Origin: Pseudomonadales bacterium
Lineage (GTDB): Bacteria; Pseudomonadota; Gammaproteobacteria; Pseudomonadales; Halieaceae
Reading direction: 5' to 3'
Assembly (NCBI GenBank): GCA_024234855.1
Contig: JACKNN010000004.1
Location: 62,001 to 126,000, forward strand
Length of the DNA: 64,000 bases
Both the position numbers and the translations under genes were made by a program. Shown here piece by piece: positions 1-9,144 of the stretch (position 1 is its first letter; the number at the start of each line of letters is the position of its first letter). A model generated the notes under the pieces. It did no database searches and was not told the DNA's origin. It was given only the letters and a program-made list of their open reading frames with translations.

Positions 1-2
1 TC

Positions 3-1601
3 CACGGCGGCAACCGCCGGGAAATCGCCTACTGCGACACCTGCCACAACCCGGGTTCCACCGATGCCAACAGCGGCAATACCGTGGACCTGAAGGTGAT
101 GGCCCACAAGATCCACATGGGCGCCAACCTGCCCAGCGTGCAGGCTGGCGAGCCCTATGAGATCTATGGATACCAGAATAGCGTGCACAACTATTCCGAC
201 GTGAAATTTCCGCAGGATATCCGCAACTGCGTGAATTGCCACGCGGGCAGTTCCACCGGTGCGGACCCGGTGTACCCCGCAGGGCAGGATTACAGCCTCA
301 CCCTGACCTCCCAGGGTGATAACTGGGCCAACTACCCCAGCCAGGCTGCCTGTGGCAGCTGCCACGACGCGGTGGATTTCAGCAAGCACGCGGGAGGGCA
401 GACCGATGATTCCAAGTGCGCCAGCTGTCACTCTACCGGCGGTGCAGCCGGCAGCATCCAGCAGAGCCACACTATCCTGACGGACGAGGCCCGCAAGGCA
501 TTCGCCGCGCAGATCATCTCGGTGAGCAACACCGCCCCGGGCCAGTTCCCGAAAGTGCAGTACAAGGTATTCGATCCGACCAATGACGATATGCCTTACG
601 ACCTGACCACCGACCCGGTGTGGACCCAGGTAGCCAGCGGCGCCAGTCGCCTGGCGATCGACCTGGCCTGGCCCACCACCGACTACACCAATACCGGCAA
701 CCAGCAGGATGACGCCAGCGCGGTCAGCCTGGATGCCCTGAAGGGCACGCCGGTCGGCGATGGCAGCTACATGATCACTTCGACCGTGCCGATCCCGCCG
801 GTTGCTGCCGACGGTAGCGCTGTTGCCGGGCTGGAGGGCCACCCCGCCGTCAATATCGGCAGCGCGGCGGAACCCAACGAGCAGCGCATAGCCTTCACCA
901 ATGTGCACCAGTTCTTCAGCGTCAATGAGCCGAATGGCCAACCGGTAGCCCGTCGCACCTCCGTGGAGCTGACGAGTTGCCTGGACTGCCACCAGACCCT
1001 GAGCCTGCACGGCAGCAACCGCACCGATGACATCCAGGTCTGCGTCGCCTGTCACAACCCGCGCAATACCGACCGCGAGGTGCGGGAAGCGCTGGCCGCG
1101 GCCGGCCGGGTACCGCCCCCCACCGACGGCAAGGACGAGGAATCCATCGACTTCAAGCGCATGGTCCACGGCATCCACGCCGCGGCCGTGCGTGAGAACA
1201 AGTTGCAGATCGTGGGCTTCGGTGGTTTCAGCGTGCACGTGTACGACGAAGAGGAGGTGCAGTTCCCGGGCGACCTGTCCAACTGCACCGCCTGCCATAC
1301 GAGTGACGGCTTCACGCTACCGCTGCCCAGCGGAGTACTGGGCACCACCATCGATACCGGCAGCAACCATGCCAGCCCGGTTGACGACACGGTAATCACC
1401 CCCATCACCGCGGTGTGCTCAAGCTGCCACGATGGCCAGACCGCCACCGCCCACATGCTGGACAATGGCGGCAGCTTCGACACCACCCAGAAGGCGATCG
1501 ACGACGGCCAGGTGGTGGAGACCTGCGACGTGTGTCACGCGACCGGCCGGGACGCCGATGTAGCAGTGAAACACAACGTGCACGCCAAGCCCATCCAGTA
1601 G
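3..1601 (+). CDS. OmcA/MtrC-family multihaem c-type cytochrome (5' end outside window)
   Basis: The open frame enters from the window edge, so the N-terminus, signal peptide and possible lipobox are not visible. The visible ~532 residues contain nine CXXCH haem-binding motifs (CDTCH at nt 33, CVNCH at nt 228, then CGSCH, CASCH, CLDCH, CVACH, CTACH, CSSCH, CDVCH) plus extra His residues (KIHMG, GIHAA, NVHAK) suited to distal haem ligation. Two haem-rich segments separated by a ~170-residue haem-free, beta-rich stretch fit the OmcA/MtrC decahaem architecture; a tenth motif would lie upstream. Family members are outer-membrane or surface cytochromes that pass electrons to extracellular acceptors. 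The exact substrate cannot be told. A strong terminator follows. Confidence 0.88.
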   Translation, partial: HGGNRREIAYCDTCHNPGSTDANSGNTVDLKVMAHKIHMGANLPSVQAGEPYEIYGYQNSVHNYSDVKFPQDIRNCVNCHAGSSTGADPVYPAGQDYSLTLTSQGDNWANYPSQAACGSCHDAVDFSKHAGGQTDDSKCASCHSTGGAAGSIQQSHTILTDEARKAFAAQIISVSNTAPGQFPKVQYKVFDPTNDDMPYDLTTDPVWTQVASGASRLAIDLAWPTTDYTNTGNQQDDASAVSLDALKGTPVGDGSYMITSTVPIPPVAADGSAVAGLEGHPAVNIGSAAEPNEQRIAFTNVHQFFSVNEPNGQPVARRTSVELTSCLDCHQTLSLHGSNRTDDIQVCVACHNPRNTDREVREALAAAGRVPPPTDGKDEESIDFKRMVHGIHAAAVRENKLQIVGFGGFSVHVYDEEEVQFPGDLSNCTACHTSDGFTLPLPSGVLGTTIDTGSNHASPVDDTVITPITAVCSSCHDGQTATAHMLDNGGSFDTTQKAIDDGQVVETCDVCHATGRDADVAVKHNVHAKPIQ

Positions 1602-1619
1602 CACGCGGTGCCCTGAGAA

Positions 1620-1644
1620 CCCCCGCCCTGCGGGGGTTTTTTTT
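1620..1644 (+). terminator. Rho-independent terminator of the multihaem cytochrome gene
   Basis: A perfect 7-bp GC stem (CCCCCGC / GCGGGGG) with a 3-nt loop is followed directly by eight T residues, 18 bases after the cytochrome stop codon. Confidence 0.93.
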
Positions 1645-1670
1645 GACCCCCTGGGAATCGGGGGGAAGGA

Positions 1671-1913
1671 CTACTTGGGCTGGGTAAGGGCAGTGACCAT
1701 GGCCTGAAGTTGCTCATCGCTGAGCGCCCTGACGTCCTTGTGCCGCTTGTTATCGGGGGCTTTGGCGTCCGCGATAATCTGGGCGGTGGTCAGGTCTTTC
1801 CAGTCTTCCGCCGGCTCGTGGCACTCAAGGCAAAGCGGTTCATCACCCGCCAAGACCGGCGTCGCGCCCGCATAGAGGCCGGCGACCATCATTGTGCAAA
1901 TCAACTTTCTCAT
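1671..1913 (-). CDS. Small periplasmic monohaem c-type cytochrome
   Basis: The 80-residue protein starts with a typical signal peptide (MRKLICTMMVAGLYAGATPVLA, residues 1-22) and has one haem motif, CLECH, immediately after the predicted cleavage site. A short helical C-terminal part follows, ending in TQPK with no clear Met ligand. An AAAGGAG ribosome binding site lies 4-5 bases before the ATG. It is convergent with the multihaem cytochrome and divergent from hemH. It is probably a periplasmic electron shuttle, perhaps for the neighbouring multihaem protein; that partnership is inferred from position only. It is shorter than usual class I cytochromes c. Confidence 0.75.
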   Translation of the reverse strand: MRKLICTMMVAGLYAGATPVLAGDEPLCLECHEPAEDWKDLTTAQIIADAKAPDNKRHKDVRALSDEQLQAMVTALTQPK

Positions 1914-2019
1914 AAATGCTCCTTTCGGGATTATCCAACCGACGCTTTAGTAGCGCCGGGGTGGCACTTTAACACGATTGTACTAGCCGTAACGCTGGAC
2001 GCCCGGTCAAAAGCCCCAC

Positions 2020-2048
2020 TTGGCATCGCCTGCCGGCAACCGTATATT
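2020..2048 (+). promoter_or_regulatory. Candidate sigma-70 promoter for hemH
   Basis: TTGGCA and TATATT are separated by 17 bases. The expected transcription start falls only one or two bases before the hemH ATG at 2057, so the mRNA may be leaderless; no ribosome binding site is visible. Confidence 0.5.
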
Positions 2049-2056
2049 GAGCCCCC

Positions 2057-3145
2057 ATGAGATATATCGGCAGCAAGAATTTCGACCACAGCCAACCCAC
2101 CCGGGTAGGCGTACTGCTCACCAACCTGGGCACACCGGATGCGCCGCACAAAAAACCGCTGCGGAAATACCTGCGGCAGTTTCTCTGGGACCCAAGGGTG
2201 GTGGAAATACCGCGGCTGGCGTGGTGGCCGATCCTGCACGGCATTATCCTGTGGGTGCGCCCGGGGCGTTCCGCGGCCAGCTATCGCAAAATCTGGACCG
2301 AGCGCGGGTCACCGCTGATGTTCCACACCCGCGACCAGGCCCGGGCGCTGGCCGGATCAATGCGCGAGCTATTTGGCGAGCGCGTGGTGGTCGACTTCGC
2401 CATGCGCTACGGCACACCGGACATCGCCGGTACACTACAGGGCATGATCGAGCAGGGGGTCACCAGACTGCTGGTCCTGCCGCTGTATCCCCAGTACAGC
2501 GGCGCCACCACCGGCTCCACCTTTGACGCCCTGGCGGCCGACTTCACCCGGCGCCGCTGGCTGCCGGAACTGCGCTTTGTCAGCCAGTACCACGATCACC
2601 CGGCGTATATCGAGGCCATCGCCGACAGCATCCAGGCGCACCGCGCCCGACATGGCACCGGCGACAAACTGCTGTTTTCCTACCACGGCGAGCCGCGGCG
2701 CTACCTGGACCAGGGTGACCCCTATCACTGCCAGTGCCACAAGACCACCCGGCTGGTGGCGCAGCGGCTGGGCCTGCCGGAGTCATCCTACCTGACCACC
2801 TTCCAGTCCCGCTTTGGCAAGGCCGAATGGTTGCAGCCCTATACGGACACCACCTTGAAGGCGCTGGCGGGGCAGGGTGTTAAATCCGTCCAGGTCATCT
2901 GCCCGGGCTTCTCGGCGGACTGCCTGGAGACGCTGGAGGAGATCGGCGAGGAAAACCGCGACTGTTACCTGGCCGCCGGCGGGGAGCAGTTTGACTACAT
3001 ACCCTGCCTGAACGCCGAGCCCGGGCATATCACCGCCCTTGCGGCCATCGTCACCGAACAACTGTCGGGATGGCTGCAGGACAAGACTGACAACGCCGGT
3101 ACCGCCAGGCAGGCTCGCGCCCGGACACTGGGTGCCAACCAATAG
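2057..3145 (+). CDS. hemH: Ferrochelatase
   Basis: This enzyme inserts Fe2+ into protoporphyrin IX, the last step of protohaem synthesis, at the cytoplasmic face of the inner membrane. The 362-residue protein has the family landmarks: GVLLTNLGTP near the N-terminus (18-27), the LPLYPQYS loop (141-148), the active-site His210 in FSYHGEP, FQSRFGKAEWLQPYTD (249-264) and the PGFSADCLETLEE signature (283-295) with acidic metal ligands. Length is normal. The ATG at 2057 is the only start that keeps the full N-terminal strand, although it lacks a Shine-Dalgarno sequence. Haem supply fits the cytochrome genes next door. Confidence 0.96.
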   Translation: MRYIGSKNFDHSQPTRVGVLLTNLGTPDAPHKKPLRKYLRQFLWDPRVVEIPRLAWWPILHGIILWVRPGRSAASYRKIWTERGSPLMFHTRDQARALAGSMRELFGERVVVDFAMRYGTPDIAGTLQGMIEQGVTRLLVLPLYPQYSGATTGSTFDALAADFTRRRWLPELRFVSQYHDHPAYIEAIADSIQAHRARHGTGDKLLFSYHGEPRRYLDQGDPYHCQCHKTTRLVAQRLGLPESSYLTTFQSRFGKAEWLQPYTDTTLKALAGQGVKSVQVICPGFSADCLETLEEIGEENRDCYLAAGGEQFDYIPCLNAEPGHITALAAIVTEQLSGWLQDKTDNAGTARQARARTLGANQ

Positions 3146-3185
3146 GAGAATCGAGCTCATGAGCAGAACGACCGCCGCCTGAGCG

Positions 3186-4301
3186 CTATTGTAACGCCTG
3201 TGCAGCGGGCACGTAGTCCAGGCCGAGGTCATCGGCGACGGCCTTGTAGGTGAGCTGGCCGCGATGCACGTTCAGCCCCGCGCAGAGATGGGGATCATCC
3301 AGCAGGGCCTGGCGGTAACCCTTGTTCGCAAGGTTGAGGGTGAAAGGCAGGGTGGCGTTGTTGAGGGCAAAGGTTGAAGTACGCGCTACGGCGCCGGGCA
3401 TATTGGCCACGCAGTAGTGGACTACGCCTTCCTCCACATAGGTAGGATTCGCGTGGGTGGTGGCACGGCTGGTTGCAAAGCAACCACCCTGGTCTATGGC
3501 CACGTCGACCAGCACCGAACCGGGCTTCATCGTGCGCAGCATTTCACGGTCAACCAGTTTGGGCGCCGCGGCGCCGGGAACCAGCACCGCCCCGATCAGC
3601 AGGTCGGCGCCGGCCACGTAACGCGACAGCGCTTCCCGGGTGGAATACACCGTGTTCAACATGCAGCCGAACTGGAAGTCCAGTTCCTTCAGGCGCTGCA
3701 GCGAGCGATCCAGCACCGTGACATGGGCTTCCATTCCCATGGCCATGCGCACCGCATTGGTGCCGACGACGCCGCCGCCGATAACGACCACGCGGGCCGC
3801 CTCAACCCCCGGCACCCCTCCCAGCAGGATGCCTGAGCCCCCCTGCTCTTTCTCCAGACAGTGGGCGCCGGCCTGGATCGACATGCGGCCCGCCACCTCG
3901 CTCATGGGCGACAGCAGCGGCAGGCTGTTATTGGGACCGGTTACCGTCTCGTAGGCAATCGCAATACAGCCTGAGTCCAGCAACGCTTTGGTCTGGCCCG
4001 GGTCCGGCGCCAGGTGCAGGTAAGTAAACAATACCTGGCCCTTGCGCAGCATACGGCACTCCTCGGGCTGGGGCTCCTTGACCTTGACCAACATTTCGGC
4101 GCGCTCGAAGACTTCGGCAGCGCTCGCCACGACCTCCGCACCGGCTTCACGATACAGGTCATCTGACTGGCCAATGCCCTCCCCCGCGCCGCTTTGTACC
4201 AGGACCTGGTGGCCGTTGTGCACCAGTTCCAGCACGCTGCCGGTGGTCAGGCCGACTCGGTATTCATGGGTTTTTATTTCTTTTGGTACGCCTAGCAACA
4301 T
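3186..4301 (-). CDS. ald: Alanine dehydrogenase
   Basis: It catalyses the NAD-dependent reversible deamination of L-alanine to pyruvate and ammonia. The 371 residues match the family from MLLGVPKEIK onward. Arg15, Lys75 and His96 sit exactly where the substrate-binding and catalytic residues of characterised alanine dehydrogenases lie. The Rossmann loop GGGVVG is at 175-180, with Asp198 at the end of strand two for the adenosine ribose. The gene is convergent with hemH and divergent from an Lrp/AsnC-type regulator, a pairing known for control of ald. A TATACT -10 box lies 48 bases upstream. Confidence 0.95.
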   Translation of the reverse strand: MLLGVPKEIKTHEYRVGLTTGSVLELVHNGHQVLVQSGAGEGIGQSDDLYREAGAEVVASAAEVFERAEMLVKVKEPQPEECRMLRKGQVLFTYLHLAPDPGQTKALLDSGCIAIAYETVTGPNNSLPLLSPMSEVAGRMSIQAGAHCLEKEQGGSGILLGGVPGVEAARVVVIGGGVVGTNAVRMAMGMEAHVTVLDRSLQRLKELDFQFGCMLNTVYSTREALSRYVAGADLLIGAVLVPGAAAPKLVDREMLRTMKPGSVLVDVAIDQGGCFATSRATTHANPTYVEEGVVHYCVANMPGAVARTSTFALNNATLPFTLNLANKGYRQALLDDPHLCAGLNVHRGQLTYKAVADDLGLDYVPAAQALQ

Positions 4302-4348
4302 AAAGATCGTCTCCGCGAAGGGTCGGGTTGGTGAGATTCAGCCGGCGC

Positions 4349-4381
4349 AGTATAGGGCTTTGCAGGCAGCGAAGTTTCGCT
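4349..4381 (-). promoter_or_regulatory. ald promoter region with a perfect dyad
   Basis: On the minus strand a consensus -10 (TATACT, 4349-4354) precedes ald, but no good -35 is present. Near the -35 position lies a perfect inverted repeat, AGCGAA-GT-TTCGCT (4368-4381). A weak -35 plus a dyad suggests activator control, most simply by the divergent Lrp-like protein. The A/T-rich block at 4395-4455 may hold further sites. Confidence 0.4.
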
Positions 4382-4462
4382 ATTTACTGATCAAAATAGG
4401 TGTTTTACCTTTTTTATGATATTTTTTTGGTTTATTCAACTGCTATATAACTTTGATTTCAG

Positions 4463-4927
4463 ATGATCAGTCTAAATAGAATCGACAGGAATATCCTCCG
4501 GGCTCTCCAGCAGGACGGCCGCCTCAGCTATGCCGAATTGGCGCGCCAGGTCGGCCTGACCACCACGCCCTGCATCGAGCGGGTGCGCCGGCTGGAACGC
4601 GAGGGTGTGATCACGGGATTCAGCGCCCTGGTCAATCCGGTCGCGGTGGGGGCATCACTGGTGGTATTTGTGCAGATTCGCCTGTCCCGCACCTCCCAGG
4701 ACAATTTTGAACAGTTCAAGGCGGCGGCCTTCGAGTTGCCGGAGGTACAGGAGTGCTACCTGGTCTCTGGCAATTTCGACTACCTGATCAAGGCGCGGGT
4801 GGCGGACATGGCCGCTTACCGGGAACTGCTGGGATCGACCCTGTTGGGACTGCCGGGGGTGCAGGAATCCACCAGCTACGTGGTGATGGAGACCGTCAAG
4901 GAAACCCTGTGCGTGGAGATTCCCTGA
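4463..4927 (+). CDS. Lrp/AsnC-family transcriptional regulator
   Basis: The 154-residue protein has an N-terminal helix-turn-helix (about residues 1-60, with IDRNILRALQQDGRLSYAELA and RVRRLEREGVITGF) and a C-terminal RAM effector domain (about 68-145) including the VQECYLVSGNFDYL segment that forms the amino-acid binding dimer interface. Length is typical. It is divergent from alanine dehydrogenase, so it probably senses alanine or another amino acid and controls ald; this is inferred from layout. It could instead be a more global Lrp paralogue. Confidence 0.92.
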   Translation: MISLNRIDRNILRALQQDGRLSYAELARQVGLTTTPCIERVRRLEREGVITGFSALVNPVAVGASLVVFVQIRLSRTSQDNFEQFKAAAFELPEVQECYLVSGNFDYLIKARVADMAAYRELLGSTLLGLPGVQESTSYVVMETVKETLCVEIP

Positions 4928-4928
4928 G

Positions 4929-5378
4929 TTACATCCAGCGCCGGACCCGCTGGCAATAGGCCGGGTATTGCTCGGGAAACGCGCTGCGCAGCATCTGCTC
5001 CTCAGGAACAATAAAACGCGCCTGGATGATAACGGCAAACACCAGCGGCACCAGCAGTGCCGAGGCGGCGCCCACCGTGATGGCACATCCGAGCAGGACA
5101 GCGACCATGCCCAGGTACATGGGATTGCGCGTGTAACGGTACACACCGCCGGTCACCAGGGTGCTGACATTGCGAAAGGGTATGATATCGGTACCGGCCC
5201 GCACAAACAGGCCGTTGGCGACCACCAGCAACACCAGGCCGACCACGATAATCGCGCCCCCCACCAGCTGGGCCGGCAAGCCGGTAAAGCGACTGAGCGG
5301 GTACAGCTCATTGAGCGCGAAGATGGCGATTAGGCCCAGCAGGAGCCAGACCGGGGGGTAGATCACTCGTTTGACCAT
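4929..5378 (-). CDS. Isoprenylcysteine carboxyl methyltransferase-like membrane protein
   Basis: The 149-residue protein has about four hydrophobic segments (8-26, 35-58, 88-105, 108-130). It carries the ICMT/PEMT-type signature GVYRYTRNPMYLG (about 78-90) followed by EEQMLRSAFPEQYPAYCQRVRRW, the SAM-binding region of small membrane methyltransferases. Bacterial substrates of this family are mostly unknown, so no reaction is assigned. A GGAGG site precedes the ATG. It lies 19 bases downstream of the ZIP transporter gene and is probably co-transcribed with it. It is convergent with the lrp-like gene, one base away. Confidence 0.8.
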   Translation of the reverse strand: MVKRVIYPPVWLLLGLIAIFALNELYPLSRFTGLPAQLVGGAIIVVGLVLLVVANGLFVRAGTDIIPFRNVSTLVTGGVYRYTRNPMYLGMVAVLLGCAITVGAASALLVPLVFAVIIQARFIVPEEQMLRSAFPEQYPAYCQRVRRWM

Positions 5379-5397
5379 GGGCAGCCTCCGGGATGTG

Positions 5398-6315
<918 letters not shown>

Positions 6316-6466
6316 GAACCTCTGGCATTCCGGTTTTCGAAGGGCGGCGATTATCCCACAGTCACACGGTCTTGTAATTCATACCCCGCCGCCGCCGCGC
6401 AGGTGGCGGGCATTGACACTATAACTAATGCCCAATAGTTTGTCGGGAGCTTATCAGGAGTACGCC

Positions 6467-8008
6467 ATGTCCCTCTACGAACCGATCGTTTCCAGCGACG
6501 GCCGCCGGCACCTGCAGTTGCGCAGCCCGGTCACCCTTGAGCCCACTGGTGAGCTGGTGTGCGCCAATACCGGGGATGTGGCCGCCGCCATCGCCAGGGC
6601 GCGGGCAGCGCAGCCGGCCTGGGCCGCCACCAGCATGAAGGCGCGTGCCGCCATCGCGCGGCGCGCCCTGCGGATTGTACTGGAAAGCCAGGACGAGATC
6701 ATCGAGACGGTCGTGGCCGAAACCGGCAAGGCGCGAACCGACGCCATGAGCATGGAAGTGTTCTCAGTGGCCGACTCGCTGTGTTATTACGCCGAAAACG
6801 CCGAAAAATTCCTGCGGCCGCGCAAACGGCGGGTACACGGGCTGCTGGGCCTGATGAAGCAGCTGCGGATTGTCTACAAGCCGCTCGGGGTCATCGGCCT
6901 GATCACGCCCTGGAACGGGCCTTTCGTGCTGGTGATGAACCAGGCGGTGCAGGCCATCCTGGCGGGCAATGCGGTGGTGGCCAAGGGCTCCGAGGTGACC
7001 CCCTTCTCCGCGCGCCTGGCCGAGACGATTCTTAGCCGGGCGGGCCTGCCCGAGGGTGTGCTGCAGGTGCTGCTGGGTGATGCCGAGACCGGCGCCGCCA
7101 TCGTTCGCGGGGGGGTCGACAAGGTCTCTTTCACCGGCAGCGTGGCCACGGGGCGCAAGATCGCCGAGGCCTGCGCCAGCCAGCTCATCCCCTGCACCCT
7201 GGAGCTGGGCGGTAACGACGCCATGATTGTCTGTGCCGACGCGGATCTCGACCGCGCCGCCGACGGCGCCTGGCTGGGCTCGTGCATGAACACCGGCCAC
7301 TACTGCTGCGGCACCGAGCGCATTTACGTGGTGGAGGCGGTGTACGACGAGTTCCTGCGCCTGGTAATGGACAAGGGCAAAGGCCTGCGCCAGGGCCAGC
7401 AGTACGGCTGGGACGAGGATGTGGGCGCAGTATTCTGGGATCGCCAGCTGGCCATTATCGAGGCCCACGTGGAGGACGCCAGGGCGAAGGGCGCGAACAT
7501 CCTGATGGGGGGGCGACGCAACCCGAACCTGCCCGGCCTCTACTACGAACCCACCGTTATCACCGGTGTCGACAACAGTATGGACATCATGCTGCACGAG
7601 ACCTTCGGCCCCGTGCTGTGCATCCAGAAAGTGGCGAATGAGCAGGAGGCTGTCGCCCTGGCCAACGATTCAGAGTTTGGCCTCAACGGCAACGTCTGGA
7701 CCAGGGACAAGGACAGGGGTTACCAGCTGGCCGCAGCCATCGACACCGGCTCCTGCAGCGTCAATGACATGGCCGTCAGTTACGGCATACCGGCCGCACC
7801 CTTCGGCGGGCGCAAAAACTCCGGGTTGGGCCAGGTGAACGGCAAAAAGGGCCTGCGGGGCTACTGCCACGAGATGCCTATAGTCATCGATCGCTTCGGC
7901 GGCAAGATGCAGAACGCCTATCCCTATAGCGCCAGGAGTGCCGAGAGCATGAAGAAGCTGATGGATTTTATCTGGGTGAAAACACCGCTCGGGCGCTGGC
8001 TGAGCTAG
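6467..8008 (+). CDS. Aldehyde dehydrogenase (NAD(P)-dependent)
   Basis: The start at 6467 is chosen because AGGAG sits six bases upstream; an in-frame ATG at 6428 has no such site. The 513-residue protein has the oxyanion Asn150 in TPWNGPF, the Rossmann segment FTGSVATGRK, the general base Glu246 in LELGG and, exactly 34 residues on, Cys280 in GHYCCG, the spacing of catalytic Glu and Cys in the superfamily. A second Cys follows directly. The C-terminal ~25 residues (ending FIWVKTPLGRWLS) extend past the usual core. It oxidises an aldehyde to a carboxylate; the substrate is not evident. It stands alone, convergent with proB. Confidence 0.93.
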   Translation: MSLYEPIVSSDGRRHLQLRSPVTLEPTGELVCANTGDVAAAIARARAAQPAWAATSMKARAAIARRALRIVLESQDEIIETVVAETGKARTDAMSMEVFSVADSLCYYAENAEKFLRPRKRRVHGLLGLMKQLRIVYKPLGVIGLITPWNGPFVLVMNQAVQAILAGNAVVAKGSEVTPFSARLAETILSRAGLPEGVLQVLLGDAETGAAIVRGGVDKVSFTGSVATGRKIAEACASQLIPCTLELGGNDAMIVCADADLDRAADGAWLGSCMNTGHYCCGTERIYVVEAVYDEFLRLVMDKGKGLRQGQQYGWDEDVGAVFWDRQLAIIEAHVEDARAKGANILMGGRRNPNLPGLYYEPTVITGVDNSMDIMLHETFGPVLCIQKVANEQEAVALANDSEFGLNGNVWTRDKDRGYQLAAAIDTGSCSVNDMAVSYGIPAAPFGGRKNSGLGQVNGKKGLRGYCHEMPIVIDRFGGKMQNAYPYSARSAESMKKLMDFIWVKTPLGRWLS

Positions 8009-8013
8009 CGCCC
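7991..8013. terminator. Hairpin at the convergent end of the aldehyde dehydrogenase and proB genes
   Basis: A 10-bp stem (GGGCGCTGGC pairing with GCTAGCGCCC, one G-T wobble) with a 3-nt loop overlaps the aldehyde dehydrogenase stop codon and ends two bases before the proB stop. No T-run follows, so it may act as an RNA 3'-end stabiliser rather than a classic terminator. Confidence 0.45.
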
Positions 8014-8014
8014 G

Positions 8015-9136
8015 CTAGAACAGCACCAGGTTGTCGCGGTGGATCAGTTCCTCATCGCGCAGGTAGCCCAGCACGCCCTCGATCTCCCGGGACGGCAGGC
8101 CCATGATGCGCCGGGTTTCCTGCGCATTGTAATTGACCAGGCCCCGGGCGATCTCCCGCCCGCGGCTGTCCCGGCAGGACACCATTTCACCCAGGGTAAA
8201 ATTGCCCTGCACGGCGCGCACCCCCACTGCCAGCAGGCTGCGCCCCGACTCGCGCAATACCCGCACTGCGCCGTCATCGAGTTCCAGGCTGCCCTGCACC
8301 TGGACCATACCCGCCAACCACTGTTTGCGGGCATTCTGCGGCTGCTTGCCGGTGCGCAGCCAGGTGCCGACATTGGCGCCGGAGGTGACCGCGGCGACGA
8401 TATTGTCCACCCGCCCGGAGGCGATGATGGTCTCCGTGCCCGAGCGGGCCGCCAGCCGCGCCGCGCGCAGCTTGGTGACCATACCACCACGGCCCAGCAA
8501 CCCGCCCTCTCCCGCCATGCCATCGAGCAGCGGGTCGTGGACATCACAACTTTCCAGCAATTCAGCCGCGGGGTTGCGGCGGGGATCTTCCCGGTACATG
8601 CCCTGCTGGTCTGTGAGCAGCAGCAGGGCGTCGGCGTCGATCAGGTTGGCGACCAGGGCGGCCAGGGTGTCATTGTCGCCAAAGCGGATTTCATCGGTGA
8701 CGACGGTGTCGTTCTCATTCACTACCGGCACCACGCCCAGTTCCAGCAGGGTATTGAGAGTGCCCCGCGCATTGAGGTAACGATCCCGGGCCGTCACGTC
8801 GTCATGTACCAGCAGGATCTGCGCGGTGGCGATGCCGTAGGGTTTGAAGGCGTTTTCATAATGCTGGACCAGCACCGACTGGCCCACCGCCGCGGCCGCC
8901 TGCAGTTTATGCAGCAGGTGCGGGCGCGAGTTCCAGCCCAGCCTGACGATGCCGGCGGCGACGGCACCGCTGGAGACCAGCACCACCTCACAACCGCGCT
9001 CACGCAGGTGCACCAATTGCGCCACCAGGCCCGCGATAATATTGGCATCGAGACCGCGGCCATCGTCAGTCAGCAGCGCGCTGCCGACCTTGACCACCCA
9101 ACGCCTGGCGTCGGCGATTTCATCGCGATCAGACAT
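8015..9136 (-). CDS. proB: Glutamate 5-kinase
   Basis: It phosphorylates L-glutamate with ATP, the first and feedback-inhibited step of proline synthesis. The 373 residues contain the amino-acid kinase fold (about 10-260: VVKVGSALLT, LVSSGAVAAG, VVNENDTV, FGDNDTLAALVA, GRGGMVTKL) and a C-terminal PUA domain (about 280-365: GSLELDDGAVRVL, GLVNYNAQE), as in the long bacterial form. The ATG lies eight bases after obgE, the conserved gammaproteobacterial order rplU-rpmA-obg-proB, so it may be co-transcribed. Confidence 0.97.
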   Translation of the reverse strand: MSDRDEIADARRWVVKVGSALLTDDGRGLDANIIAGLVAQLVHLRERGCEVVLVSSGAVAAGIVRLGWNSRPHLLHKLQAAAAVGQSVLVQHYENAFKPYGIATAQILLVHDDVTARDRYLNARGTLNTLLELGVVPVVNENDTVVTDEIRFGDNDTLAALVANLIDADALLLLTDQQGMYREDPRRNPAAELLESCDVHDPLLDGMAGEGGLLGRGGMVTKLRAARLAARSGTETIIASGRVDNIVAAVTSGANVGTWLRTGKQPQNARKQWLAGMVQVQGSLELDDGAVRVLRESGRSLLAVGVRAVQGNFTLGEMVSCRDSRGREIARGLVNYNAQETRRIMGLPSREIEGVLGYLRDEELIHRDNLVLF

Positions 9137-9144
9137 GGCGGGGC

